A stretch of 5,844 bases of DNA from Paracoccaceae bacterium (GCA_009922885.1 RFUP01000160.1:1-5844), one strand, 5' to 3'. Positions 1-5,802 are shown, counted from the first letter of the stretch. Made by a program: numbers and translations. Notes: generated by a model from the sequence alone, not told the origin.

Positions 1-63
1 GCAGTGGCCGAGGGCCGCGATGCGGCGGAAGACATTCACACTAGCCTGATGGCGGAGGGCTGA
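1..63 (+). CDS. preT: C-terminal end of PreT-like dihydropyrimidine dehydrogenase subunit (5'-truncated by window)
   Basis: Only the last 20 codons and a TGA stop are visible; the frame begins before the window. The peptide contains AVAEGRDAAEDIH. This matches the conserved end of flavoprotein oxidoreductases related to the glutamate synthase small subunit, where an AxAEGRxAA stretch near the C-terminus contacts FAD. PreT is such a protein: it takes electrons from NAD(P)H and passes them through FAD and Fe-S centres to PreA. The stop lies 3 nt before the preA start and the preA ribosome binding site is inside this gene's last codons, so the two are co-transcribed and probably translationally coupled. 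The preT assignment rests on this motif plus the adjacency; a related GltD-like oxidoreductase cannot be excluded from 20 residues. Confidence 0.8.
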   Translation, partial: AVAEGRDAAEDIHTSLMAEG

Positions 64-66
64 GCG

Positions 67-1368
67 ATGGCGGACCTTTCTTCGAATTTCGTAGGCATCA
101 AATCTCCGAACCCGTTCTGGCTGGCCTCGGCGCCGCCGACGGACAAGGAAGTGAACGTGCGCCGTGCCTTCGATGCAGGCTGGGGTGGCGTTGTGTGGAA
201 GACCTTGGGCAGCGAGGGGCCTCCGGTGGTGAACGTGAACGGGCCGCGCTATGGCGCGATCTGGGGCGCGGATCGGCGGCTTCTGGGGCTGAACAATATC
301 GAGTTGATCACGGATCGGCCCTTGCAGGTGAACTTGGACGAAATCCGGCGGGTGAAGAAGGATTATCCCGACCGCGCCTTGGTGATTTCGCTGATGGTGC
401 CGTGCGACGAGGAAAGCTGGAAGGACATCCTGCACCGGATCGAGGATACGGGGGCGGATGGTGTGGAGTTGAACTTCGGCTGCCCGCACGGGATGGCGGA
501 GCGGGGGATGGGGTCTGCCGTGGGGCAGGTGCCGGAATATATCGAGATGGTCACGGCTTGGGTGAAGCATTACTCGAAGATGCCCTGCATCGTGAAGCTG
601 ACGCCGAACGTGACCTCGATCCTGCCGCCTGCGATTGCGGCGAAGCGGGGCGGGGCGGATGCGGTGAGCCTGATCAACACGGTGAAATCCATCACCAATG
701 TGGATCTGGACGATTTCTCGCCCTTCCCGATGATCGACGGCAAGGGGAGCCATGGCGGCTATTGCGGGCCGGCGGTGAAGCCGATTGCGTTGAACATGGT
801 GGGCGAGATCGCGCGGCATCATGAAACGCGGGGCCTGCCGGTTTCGGGCATTGGCGGCGTGACGACGTGGCGCGATGCGGCGGAGTTCATGGCGATGGGC
901 GCGGGCAATGTGCAGGTGTGCACGGCGGCGATGACCTACGGGTTCAAGATCGTGGAAGAGATGATCTCGGGGCTGTCGCAATACCTGGACGAAAAGGCGA
1001 TGACGCAGACGCAGCTCATTGGCCGCGCGGTGCCGAATTTCGTGGAGTGGCAGGATCTGAACCTGAACTTCGTGACGAAAGCCAAGATCGATCAGGATCT
1101 GTGCATCAGTTGCGGGCGGTGTTTCGCGGCTTGCGAGGACACGAGCCATCAGGCCATCGATATGTCGGCGGAGCGGGTGTTTACCGTGAAGGACGACGAA
1201 TGCGTGGCCTGTAACCTCTGTGTCAACGTCTGCCCGGTGCAGGGCTGCATCACGATGGAGCGGGTGGAGCCGGGCAAGGTGGATGCGCGCACAGGCAAGG
1301 TGGTGCCTGCCGAGCATGGCGACTGGACGACCCATCCGAACAACCCTTCGCGGGTGGCGGCGGAGTGA
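67..1368 (+). CDS. preA: NAD-dependent dihydropyrimidine dehydrogenase, FMN/4Fe-4S subunit PreA
   Basis: This is the 433-residue catalytic subunit of bacterial dihydropyrimidine dehydrogenase (EC 1.3.1.1), reducing uracil or thymine to the dihydro form in the cytoplasm. Residues 1 to about 310 form a dihydroorotate-dehydrogenase-like FMN barrel. The active-site loop has NFGCPHGM with Cys139 aligned to the catalytic cysteine of mammalian DPD (NLSCPHGM), followed by ERGMG and GQ. KLTPNV (177-182) and the glycine-rich GIGGVTTW (261-268) fit the FMN site. Residues about 340-400 hold two 4Fe-4S motifs: Cys346/349/352/356 and Cys379/382/385/389-Pro. A C-terminal tail of about 30 residues makes it somewhat longer than E. 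coli PreA (about 411 residues). The ATG is preceded by GGAGGG at 54-59 with 7-nt spacing. It follows preT and ends 4 nt from the convergent regulator gene. All key residues are intact. Confidence 0.95.
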   Translation: MADLSSNFVGIKSPNPFWLASAPPTDKEVNVRRAFDAGWGGVVWKTLGSEGPPVVNVNGPRYGAIWGADRRLLGLNNIELITDRPLQVNLDEIRRVKKDYPDRALVISLMVPCDEESWKDILHRIEDTGADGVELNFGCPHGMAERGMGSAVGQVPEYIEMVTAWVKHYSKMPCIVKLTPNVTSILPPAIAAKRGGADAVSLINTVKSITNVDLDDFSPFPMIDGKGSHGGYCGPAVKPIALNMVGEIARHHETRGLPVSGIGGVTTWRDAAEFMAMGAGNVQVCTAAMTYGFKIVEEMISGLSQYLDEKAMTQTQLIGRAVPNFVEWQDLNLNFVTKAKIDQDLCISCGRCFAACEDTSHQAIDMSAERVFTVKDDECVACNLCVNVCPVQGCITMERVEPGKVDARTGKVVPAEHGDWTTHPNNPSRVAAE

Positions 1369-1372
1369 GGTG

Positions 1373-2002
1373 TTAGGGCTGGAGCAATTTGCGGAACATG
1401 GTTTCGAGATGCGCTCCGGCCGCTTTCCACGAGGCATCGGTTTCGGGTTCGAGGACGCGGACCTGCGCTTCGAAATCGGCGTAATGCTGGGAGGTGGCCC
1501 AGATCGACATGATGAGGTGGCGCGGGTTCACACGGGCAATGCGGCCTGCATCGGACCAGCTTTGGATGAGGGCGCATTTCTCGTCGAAAAGGGGTTTCAG
1601 GCCGCTTTCGAGATGCGGGGCCATGCGCGGCGCGCCTTGGAGGATTTCATTGGCGAAGAGGCGGCTTTCGCGCGGATAGAGCCGGCTCATTTCGAGTTTG
1701 CGGCGGACGTAGCCGAGAAGCTCGGCCATCGGGTCGCCTCTGGGATCGAGGTGGGCGAGGGGATCGAGCCAGGTTTCCATCAGGCGGTTGAGGAGTGTGA
1801 CGTGGATCTCTTCCTTGCCGCTGAAATAATAGAGGATGTTGGGCTTCGAAAGGCCAGCAGCTTCAGCGATCTGGTCGAGGGTGGCGCCGCGGTAGCCATG
1901 CTGGGAGAAGACATCGAGCGCGGCTTCGAGCACGCGTTTGCGGTTCTTCTGCTGGATACGGCTCGGCTTGCGTTTGGTGCTGTCGGTGGCCTCGTCGGTC
2001 AT
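1373..2002 (-). CDS. rutR: RutR-like TetR-family pyrimidine-responsive regulator
   Basis: A 209-residue TetR-family transcription factor. The N-terminal helix-turn-helix covers roughly residues 22-70 (ALDVFSQHGYRGATL, then QIAEAAGLSKPNILYYF). The C-terminal half matches recalled E. coli RutR (about 212 residues) at many points: LYPRESRLF against DYPQASRLF, FDEKCALIQSW against IDEKSALIAGW, and IWATSQHYADF against IWASTQHYADF. That region belongs to the YcdC-like C-terminal domain. E. coli RutR binds uracil or thymine, which releases it from DNA. The start (ATG on the minus strand at 2002-2000) was chosen because homology begins just after it; the frame stays open far upstream but only as antisense to the hydrolase gene. 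A weak GGGA lies 7 nt before it. It is divergent from the hydrolase gene across a palindromic operator and tail-to-tail with preA. That it controls this pathway is inferred from context and the operator match. Confidence 0.92.
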   Translation of the reverse strand: MTDEATDSTKRKPSRIQQKNRKRVLEAALDVFSQHGYRGATLDQIAEAAGLSKPNILYYFSGKEEIHVTLLNRLMETWLDPLAHLDPRGDPMAELLGYVRRKLEMSRLYPRESRLFANEILQGAPRMAPHLESGLKPLFDEKCALIQSWSDAGRIARVNPRHLIMSIWATSQHYADFEAQVRVLEPETDASWKAAGAHLETMFRKLLQP

Positions 2003-2082
2003 CGGCAAATCCCGAATGCTTGAGTTTTCATCATCTTGGCTTCGGGGATAGCCCGCATGGCCGAAGTTGTCCAAGACGAATC

Positions 2083-2111
2083 TTGACAGGCCTAGGGGCA
2101 AGGGCAATCGT
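2083..2111 (+). promoter_or_regulatory. Candidate sigma-70-type promoter for the hydrolase-dihydropyrimidinase operon
   Basis: A perfect -35 hexamer, TTGACA, lies at 2083-2088. With a 17-nt spacer the -10 position is AATCGT at 2106-2111, which matches TATAAT at only three positions. Alphaproteobacterial promoters often have a strong -35 and a weak -10, so this is acceptable but not compelling. Transcription would begin near 2117-2119, inside the downstream palindrome, giving a leader of about 40 nt to the preferred start at 2159. The overlap fits repression by steric block. Confidence 0.5.
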
Positions 2112-2114
2112 GAG

Positions 2115-2130
2115 TTTACCAAATGGTAAA
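2115..2130. promoter_or_regulatory. Palindromic operator, probable RutR binding site
   Basis: TTTACCA-AA-TGGTAAA is a perfect 7-bp inverted repeat around a 2-bp centre. The E. coli RutR consensus known to me is TTGACCA-NN-TGGTCAA, so this site has the same length, spacing and ACCA/TGGT core. It differs only at the third base of each half (T for G, and symmetrically A for C). It lies between the divergent rutR-like gene and the catabolic operon and overlaps the predicted transcription start of the latter. Binding by the neighbouring regulator is inferred. Confidence 0.8.
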
Positions 2131-2146
2131 AAAGCAACAACAGAAC

Positions 2147-2152
2147 AGGGGG
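2147..2152 (+). promoter_or_regulatory. Ribosome binding site deciding the hydrolase start
   Basis: AGGGGG lies 6 nt before the ATG at 2159, a normal spacing. It directly abuts the alternative ATG at 2153 and lies 24 nt downstream of the first base of the in-frame ATG at 2123, so only the 2159 start is well placed. The ATG at 2123 is inside the operator palindrome and has no upstream ribosome binding site. Confidence 0.65.
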
Positions 2153-2158
2153 ATGAGG

Positions 2159-3409
2159 ATGGCCGCACCGGGGGAAAACCTGCGTATCAACGGGGACCGT
2201 CTCTGGGACAGCCTGATGGAGATGGCCAAGATCGGACCGGGCGTGGCGGGCGGCAATAACCGCCAGACACTGACCGATGCCGATGCCGAAGGCCGCGCCT
2301 TGTTCCAGAAATGGTGTGAAGCGGCGGGCTGCGAGATGGGGCTTGATAGCATGGGCAATATGTTTGCCGTGCGGGCGGGCACCGATCCCGAGGCATTGCC
2401 CGTCTATATGGGAAGCCATTTGGACACCCAGCCTACGGGCGGGAAATATGACGGGGTGTTGGGGGTTCTCGGCGCTTTGGAAGTGCTGCGGACGCTCAAC
2501 GATATGGGTGTGAAAACCCGACACCCGATTGCGATTGCCAATTGGACCAACGAGGAAGGCACGCGCTTTGCGCCAGCGATGCTTTCGAGCGGTGTGTTCG
2601 CGGGCATTCATACCGAGGCGTGGGCCAAGGACCGCAAGGATGCCGAGGGTAAGAGTTTTGGCGCCGAATTGAAGCGGATCGGCTGGGAAGGCGCGGAGCC
2701 TGTGGGGCAGCGCAAACTGCATGCGATGTTCGAATTGCACATCGAGCAGGGGCCTATTCTGGAAGCGGAAGGCAAGGATATCGGCGTGGTCACGCATGGG
2801 CAGGGCCTGAGCTGGACCCAAATAACGATCACCGGCAAGGACGCGCACACCGGTTCAACGCCGATGCCGATGCGCAAGAACGCGGGCCTTGGCATGGCGC
2901 GGGTGCTGGAACTGGTGGACGAGATCGCGTGGAGCCATGCGCCGCATGCTGTGGGCGCGGCGGGGCATATCGATGTGTTCCCCAATTCGCGCAACGTGAT
3001 CCCCGGTAAGGTGGTGTTCACGGTGGATTTCCGCTCGCCCGATCTGGCGGTTATTCAGGACATGGAGGCGCGGCTGAAGGTGGGCGCGCAGAAGATTTGT
3101 GACGAGATGGGGCTGGGCATCGCCTTCGAGAAGGTGGGCGGGTTCGATCCGGTGACCTTCGATGCGGGCTGTGTGGCGGCGGTGCGCGGTGCGGCGGAGC
3201 GCTTGGGCTATTCGCATCGGGATATCATCTCGGGCGCGGGGCATGATGCCTGCTGGATCAATCAGGTAGCGCCGACGGCGATGATCATGTGCCCCTGCGT
3301 GGACGGGCTTTCGCATAACGAAGCGGAAGAGATTTCGAAGGACTGGGCGGCCGCTGGCACGGATGTGCTGTTGCATGCGGTTCTGGAGACGGCGGGCGTG
3401 GTGGCGTGA
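2159..3409 (+). CDS. Zn-dependent M20-family amidohydrolase, probable beta-ureidopropionase (N-carbamoyl-beta-alanine amidohydrolase)
   Basis: A 416-residue member of the hydantoinase/carbamoylase branch of peptidase family M20. The expected role is the last step of reductive pyrimidine breakdown: N-carbamoyl-beta-alanine to beta-alanine, CO2 and ammonia (EC 3.5.1.6). The two-metal site is complete and spaced as in yeast beta-alanine synthase: His87 (GSHLD), bridging Asp98 (KYDG), general base Glu132 with ligand Glu133 (NEEGTRF), His194 (ELHIEQG) and His386 (LSHNE). The lid-domain residues His230 (AHTGSTPM), Asn279 (SRNVIPG) and Arg292 (FRSPD) fit carboxylate and ureido binding. Length is normal. 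In-frame ATGs exist at 2123 and 2153, but the ribosome binding site and the MAAPGENLRI start favour 2159. Relatives act on N-carbamoyl-L-amino acids, allantoate or ureidoglycolate; the neighbouring preA and dihydropyrimidinase genes make the pyrimidine substrate most likely. Symbols in use vary (hyuC, amaB, pydC), so none is given. Confidence 0.92.
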   Translation: MAAPGENLRINGDRLWDSLMEMAKIGPGVAGGNNRQTLTDADAEGRALFQKWCEAAGCEMGLDSMGNMFAVRAGTDPEALPVYMGSHLDTQPTGGKYDGVLGVLGALEVLRTLNDMGVKTRHPIAIANWTNEEGTRFAPAMLSSGVFAGIHTEAWAKDRKDAEGKSFGAELKRIGWEGAEPVGQRKLHAMFELHIEQGPILEAEGKDIGVVTHGQGLSWTQITITGKDAHTGSTPMPMRKNAGLGMARVLELVDEIAWSHAPHAVGAAGHIDVFPNSRNVIPGKVVFTVDFRSPDLAVIQDMEARLKVGAQKICDEMGLGIAFEKVGGFDPVTFDAGCVAAVRGAAERLGYSHRDIISGAGHDACWINQVAPTAMIMCPCVDGLSHNEAEEISKDWAAAGTDVLLHAVLETAGVVA

Positions 3410-3418
3410 TTTGCGGAG

Positions 3419-3435
3419 AGGCCTCAGTGGGGCCT
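3419..3435 (+). other. Intercistronic hairpin between hydrolase and dihydropyrimidinase genes
   Basis: AGGCCTC (3419-3425) can pair with GGGGCCT (3429-3435) around the loop AGT, giving a 7-bp stem with one G-U pair. It lies within the 49-nt gap, 10 nt after the hydrolase stop and 11 nt before the next ribosome binding site. No T-run follows, so it is not a classical terminator; it may slow exonucleases or guide mRNA processing. It could also be chance in GC-rich DNA. Confidence 0.35.
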
Positions 3436-3458
3436 GATGGAAGCATAGGGAGATAGGC

Positions 3459-4922
3459 ATGGGCACGAAGGTGATCAAAGGCGGGATGGTTTGCACGGCG
3501 GACCGGACGTGGAAAGCGGATGTGCTGATCGAGAACGAAACGATCAAGCAGATCGGCGAGAACCTGAAGGGCGACGAATATATCGACGCGGACGGGGCCT
3601 ATGTGATCCCCGGCGGCATCGACCCGCATACCCATCTCGAAATGCCCTTCATGGGCACGACGGCGGCGGAGACCTTTGAAACGGGCACCTGGGCGGCGGC
3701 TTGTGGCGGCACTACGATGATCGTGGATTTCTGCCTGCCGGGGGCGGATGGCAGCATAAAAAACGCTATTCACGAGTGGCACCGCAAATCCGCGCCGCAG
3801 ATCTGCGCCGATATCGGCTATCACATGGCGATCACGGGGTGGAACGAGCAGGTGTTCACCGAGATGAAGGACGCCGTGGATATGGGCGTGAACTCCTTCA
3901 AGCATTTCATGGCCTATAAGGGCGCTCTGATGATCGAGGACGACGAGATGTTCGCCTCGTTCAAGCGCTGCCGCGAGTTGGGTGCGCTGCCGATGGTGCA
4001 TGCCGAAAACGGCGATCTGGTGGCCGAGATGCAGCAGAAGTATTTCGATCAGGGGATCACCGGGCCGGAGGGCCATGCCTATTCGCGCCCGCCCGAATTC
4101 GAGGGCGAAGCGGCGAACCGGGCGATCTGCATCGCGGATGCGGCGGGGGTGCCTTTGTATATCGTGCACGTGTCTTGCGAGCAGGCACATGAGGCGATCC
4201 GGCGGGCGCGGCAGAAGGGGATGCGGGTGTATGGCGAGCCGCTGATCCAGTTCCTGACGCTCGACGAGAGCGCGTATTTCAACACGGATTGGGACCATGC
4301 GGCGCGGCGGGTGATGTCGCCGCCGTTCCGTTCGAAGGACCATCAGGATAGCTTGTGGGCGGGCTTGCAATCGGGTTCGCTCCAAGTGGTGGCGACGGAC
4401 CATGCGGCCTTCACCACGGCGCAGAAGCGGGCGGGGATGAAGGATTTCCGGATCATTCCGAACGGCTCGAACGGGTTGGAGGAGCGTTTGGCGGTGCTTT
4501 GGACCGAAGGCGTGGAAACCGGGCGGTTGACGCCGAACGAGTTCGTGGCGGCCACCTCGACCAATGTGGCGAAGATCCTCAACATCTACCCGAAGAAGGG
4601 GGCTATCGTGGAAGGGGCGGATGCCGATATCGTGGTGTGGGATCCGAAGATCACCAAAACGATTTCGGCTTCGAACCATCATTCGATCCTCGATTACAAC
4701 GTGTTCGAGGGCTTCGAAGTGAAGGCGCAGGCGCGCTATACGCTGTCGCGCGGGGAGGTGGTTTGGGCGTGGGGTCAGAACAGCCAGCCCAATCCGGGGC
4801 GTGGGCGGTTTGTGCCGCGTCCGGCGTTTTCCTCGGCGAGCATGGCGCTTTCGAAGTGGAAAGAACTGACGGCGCCGAAGATGATCCAGCGTGATCCGCT
4901 CAATATTCCGGCAGGGATTTAA
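3459..4922 (+). CDS. hydA: Dihydropyrimidinase (D-hydantoinase family)
   Basis: A 487-residue cyclic amidohydrolase that opens 5,6-dihydrouracil or dihydrothymine to the N-carbamoyl-beta-amino acid (EC 3.5.2.2); many relatives also cleave 5-substituted hydantoins. The binuclear zinc centre is complete: His57 and His59 (DPHTHLE), carbamylated Lys148 (NSFKHFMAYK), His181 (VHAENGD), His237 (VHVSCEQ) and Asp314 (ATDHAAF). The spacing agrees within a residue or two with recalled bacterial D-hydantoinase. Tyr153, Ser287 (MSPPFR) and Asn335 (NGSNGLEERL) fit the substrate pocket. The C-terminus has the usual GADADIVVWDP beta-domain segment and a short tail ending in IPAGI. The ATG is preceded by AGGGAG (3447-3452) with 6-nt spacing. 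It is co-directional with the hydrolase gene 49 nt upstream and with the ABC ATPase gene downstream, and its stop codon lies in the loop of a 10-bp hairpin. The protein is cytoplasmic, with no signal peptide. Confidence 0.95.
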   Translation: MGTKVIKGGMVCTADRTWKADVLIENETIKQIGENLKGDEYIDADGAYVIPGGIDPHTHLEMPFMGTTAAETFETGTWAAACGGTTMIVDFCLPGADGSIKNAIHEWHRKSAPQICADIGYHMAITGWNEQVFTEMKDAVDMGVNSFKHFMAYKGALMIEDDEMFASFKRCRELGALPMVHAENGDLVAEMQQKYFDQGITGPEGHAYSRPPEFEGEAANRAICIADAAGVPLYIVHVSCEQAHEAIRRARQKGMRVYGEPLIQFLTLDESAYFNTDWDHAARRVMSPPFRSKDHQDSLWAGLQSGSLQVVATDHAAFTTAQKRAGMKDFRIIPNGSNGLEERLAVLWTEGVETGRLTPNEFVAATSTNVAKILNIYPKKGAIVEGADADIVVWDPKITKTISASNHHSILDYNVFEGFEVKAQARYTLSRGEVVWAWGQNSQPNPGRGRFVPRPAFSSASMALSKWKELTAPKMIQRDPLNIPAGI

Positions 4923-4934
4923 CACCTGCCGGAA
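4906..4934 (+). other. 10-bp perfect hairpin spanning the dihydropyrimidinase stop codon
   Basis: TTCCGGCAGG (4906-4915) is exactly complementary to CCTGCCGGAA (4925-4934), with a 9-nt loop, GATTTAACA, containing the TAA stop (4920-4922). The stem has 7 G-C pairs. No T-run follows; the next bases are AACCGGACAAAG. A terminating ribosome would cover this stem, so it would form only after translation ends. It could attenuate or process the message between the enzyme genes and the transporter gene. A smaller stem, CCGG-AAAA-CCGG (4929-4940), uses part of the right arm and is mutually exclusive with it. Confidence 0.55.
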
Positions 4935-4941
4935 AACCGGA

Positions 4942-4955
4942 CAAAGAGGCCTTTG
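4942..4955 (+). other. Small hairpin upstream of the ABC ATPase gene
   Basis: CAAAG (4942-4946) pairs with CTTTG (4951-4955) across a 4-nt loop, AGGC. It includes the AAGAGG (4944-4949) that is the best purine-rich ribosome-binding-like stretch before the ABC gene. If translation began at the TTG codon at 4953 or at 4962, this stem would hide the site. It is short and may be incidental. Confidence 0.25.
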
Positions 4956-4988
4956 GGGCCGTTGACAACGAGAACAGATCACGGCGCG

Positions 4989-5798
4989 ATGGCTGTGACA
5001 GCGGGGAATGAAGGCGTGACGATCGAAAGTGTAATCAGCGCGAAAGGGCTCGATCTGGTGTTCCAGACCAACGATGGCCCTGTTCATGCGTTGAAGGATG
5101 TGAACCTCGATATCCAGAAGGGCGATTTCGTCAGCTTCATCGGGCCTTCGGGCTGCGGAAAGACCACGTTTCTGCGTTGCATGGCCGATCTGGAGCATCC
5201 GACGGGGGGCACGATCTCGGTCAATGGCGTGAGCCCCGAGGCGGCGCGGAAGGCGCGGGCCTATGGCTATGTGTTTCAGGCGGCGGGGCTTTATCCGTGG
5301 CGGACCATCGGGCGGAACGTGTCGCTGCCCTTGGAAATCATGGGCTATGACAAGGCCGATATCGCGGCGCGGGTGACGCGGGTGATGGAACTGGTAGAGC
5401 TTTCGGGCTTCGAGAAGAAATTCCCTTGGCAGCTTTCGGGGGGGATGCAGCAGCGGGCGAGTATCGCGCGGGCTTTGGCGTTTGACGCCGATATCCTTCT
5501 GATGGACGAACCGTTCGGGGCCTTGGACGAGATCGTGCGGGATCACCTGAATGAGCAGTTGCTGCAGCTTTGGGCGCGCACCAACAAAACGATTGCTTTC
5601 GTGACCCACTCGATCCCCGAGGCGGTGTATCTTTCAACAAAGATCGTGGTGATGAGCCCGCGACCGGGGCGGATCACCGATGTGATCGAAAGCCCGCTGC
5701 CACGCGAGCGCCCCTTGGACATCCGCGACACGCCGGAATTTCTGGAAATCGCCCATCGCGTGCGCGAAGGGCTGCGGGCGGGGCATGCTTATGATTGA
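4989..5798 (+). CDS. ABC transporter ATP-binding protein, NitT/TauT (SsuB/TauB-like) type
   Basis: A 269-residue nucleotide-binding subunit of an import-type ABC transporter, acting at the inner face of the cytoplasmic membrane. Walker A is GPSGCGKTT (52-60), the Q-loop is in VFQAAGLYPWRT (Gln97), the signature is LSGGMQQR (149-156), Walker B is ILLMDEP (169-175, Asp173/Glu174), the D-loop is ALD (178-180) and the H-loop His207 is in VTHSIPEA. The YPWRT stretch after the Q-loop and the SPRPGRI segment are typical of transporters for nitrate, taurine, alkanesulfonates and thiamin-precursor pyrimidines. Its place after pyrimidine catabolic genes suggests a pyrimidine or related N-heterocycle as cargo; this is inference. 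The start is uncertain: the ATG at 4989 gives a sensible length but a weak ribosome binding site. Alternatives in frame are TTG 4953, TTG 4962 and GTG 5016, the last preceded by GGGGAA. Permease and binding-protein genes would lie beyond the window. Confidence 0.9.
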   Translation: MAVTAGNEGVTIESVISAKGLDLVFQTNDGPVHALKDVNLDIQKGDFVSFIGPSGCGKTTFLRCMADLEHPTGGTISVNGVSPEAARKARAYGYVFQAAGLYPWRTIGRNVSLPLEIMGYDKADIAARVTRVMELVELSGFEKKFPWQLSGGMQQRASIARALAFDADILLMDEPFGALDEIVRDHLNEQLLQLWARTNKTIAFVTHSIPEAVYLSTKIVVMSPRPGRITDVIESPLPRERPLDIRDTPEFLEIAHRVREGLRAGHAYD

Positions 5799-5802
5799 GT
5801 GG

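Larger units (their letters stand above)
2003..2158. promoter_or_regulatory. Divergent regulatory region between rutR and the hydrolase gene
   Basis: This 156-nt non-coding gap separates two divergent genes and must hold both promoters. Visible parts are a plus-strand TTGACA, a 16-nt operator palindrome, a purine-rich ribosome binding site for the hydrolase gene and an imperfect inverted repeat (2034-2076) close to rutR. On the minus strand, TTGGAC (2074-2069) and TATCCC (2050-2045), 18 nt apart, are a weak candidate promoter for rutR that would leave a leader of about 35 nt. That minus-strand assignment is tentative. Confidence 0.7.

Noticed and set aside
195..824. A 209-codon plus-strand open frame within preA
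   Set aside because: It is a Gly/Arg-rich shadow in another frame of preA, with no domain and no independent ribosome binding site that I could see.
1102..1137. First ferredoxin-like motif of PreA lacks the proline usually found after the fourth cysteine
   Set aside because: The same feature occurs in the matching domain of mammalian DPD as I recall it (Cys-Asn-Asp), so it is a family trait and not a defect.
2153..2155. ATG at 2153 as the hydrolase start
   Set aside because: AGGGGG abuts it with no spacing, whereas the ATG six bases later has proper spacing; the difference is only two residues.
2003..2848. Extension of the rutR reading frame upstream to about 491 codons
   Set aside because: The extra part is antisense to the hydrolase gene and shows no family similarity; RutR-like similarity starts just after the ATG at 2002, which gives the normal TetR-family length.
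4962..4990. TTGACA at 4962-4967 as a promoter for the ABC gene
   Set aside because: At 17-nt spacing the -10 position reads CGCGAT, with little resemblance to TATAAT, and transcription would begin at or after the ATG. It is more likely a chance match within an operon.
3285..5609. A very long open frame on the minus strand (about 774 codons) opposite the end of the hydrolase gene, dihydropyrimidinase and most of the ABC gene
   Set aside because: Its translation is Arg/His/Pro-rich with no recognisable domain and mirrors three well-supported plus-strand genes. Stop-free antisense frames are common in GC-rich coding DNA.
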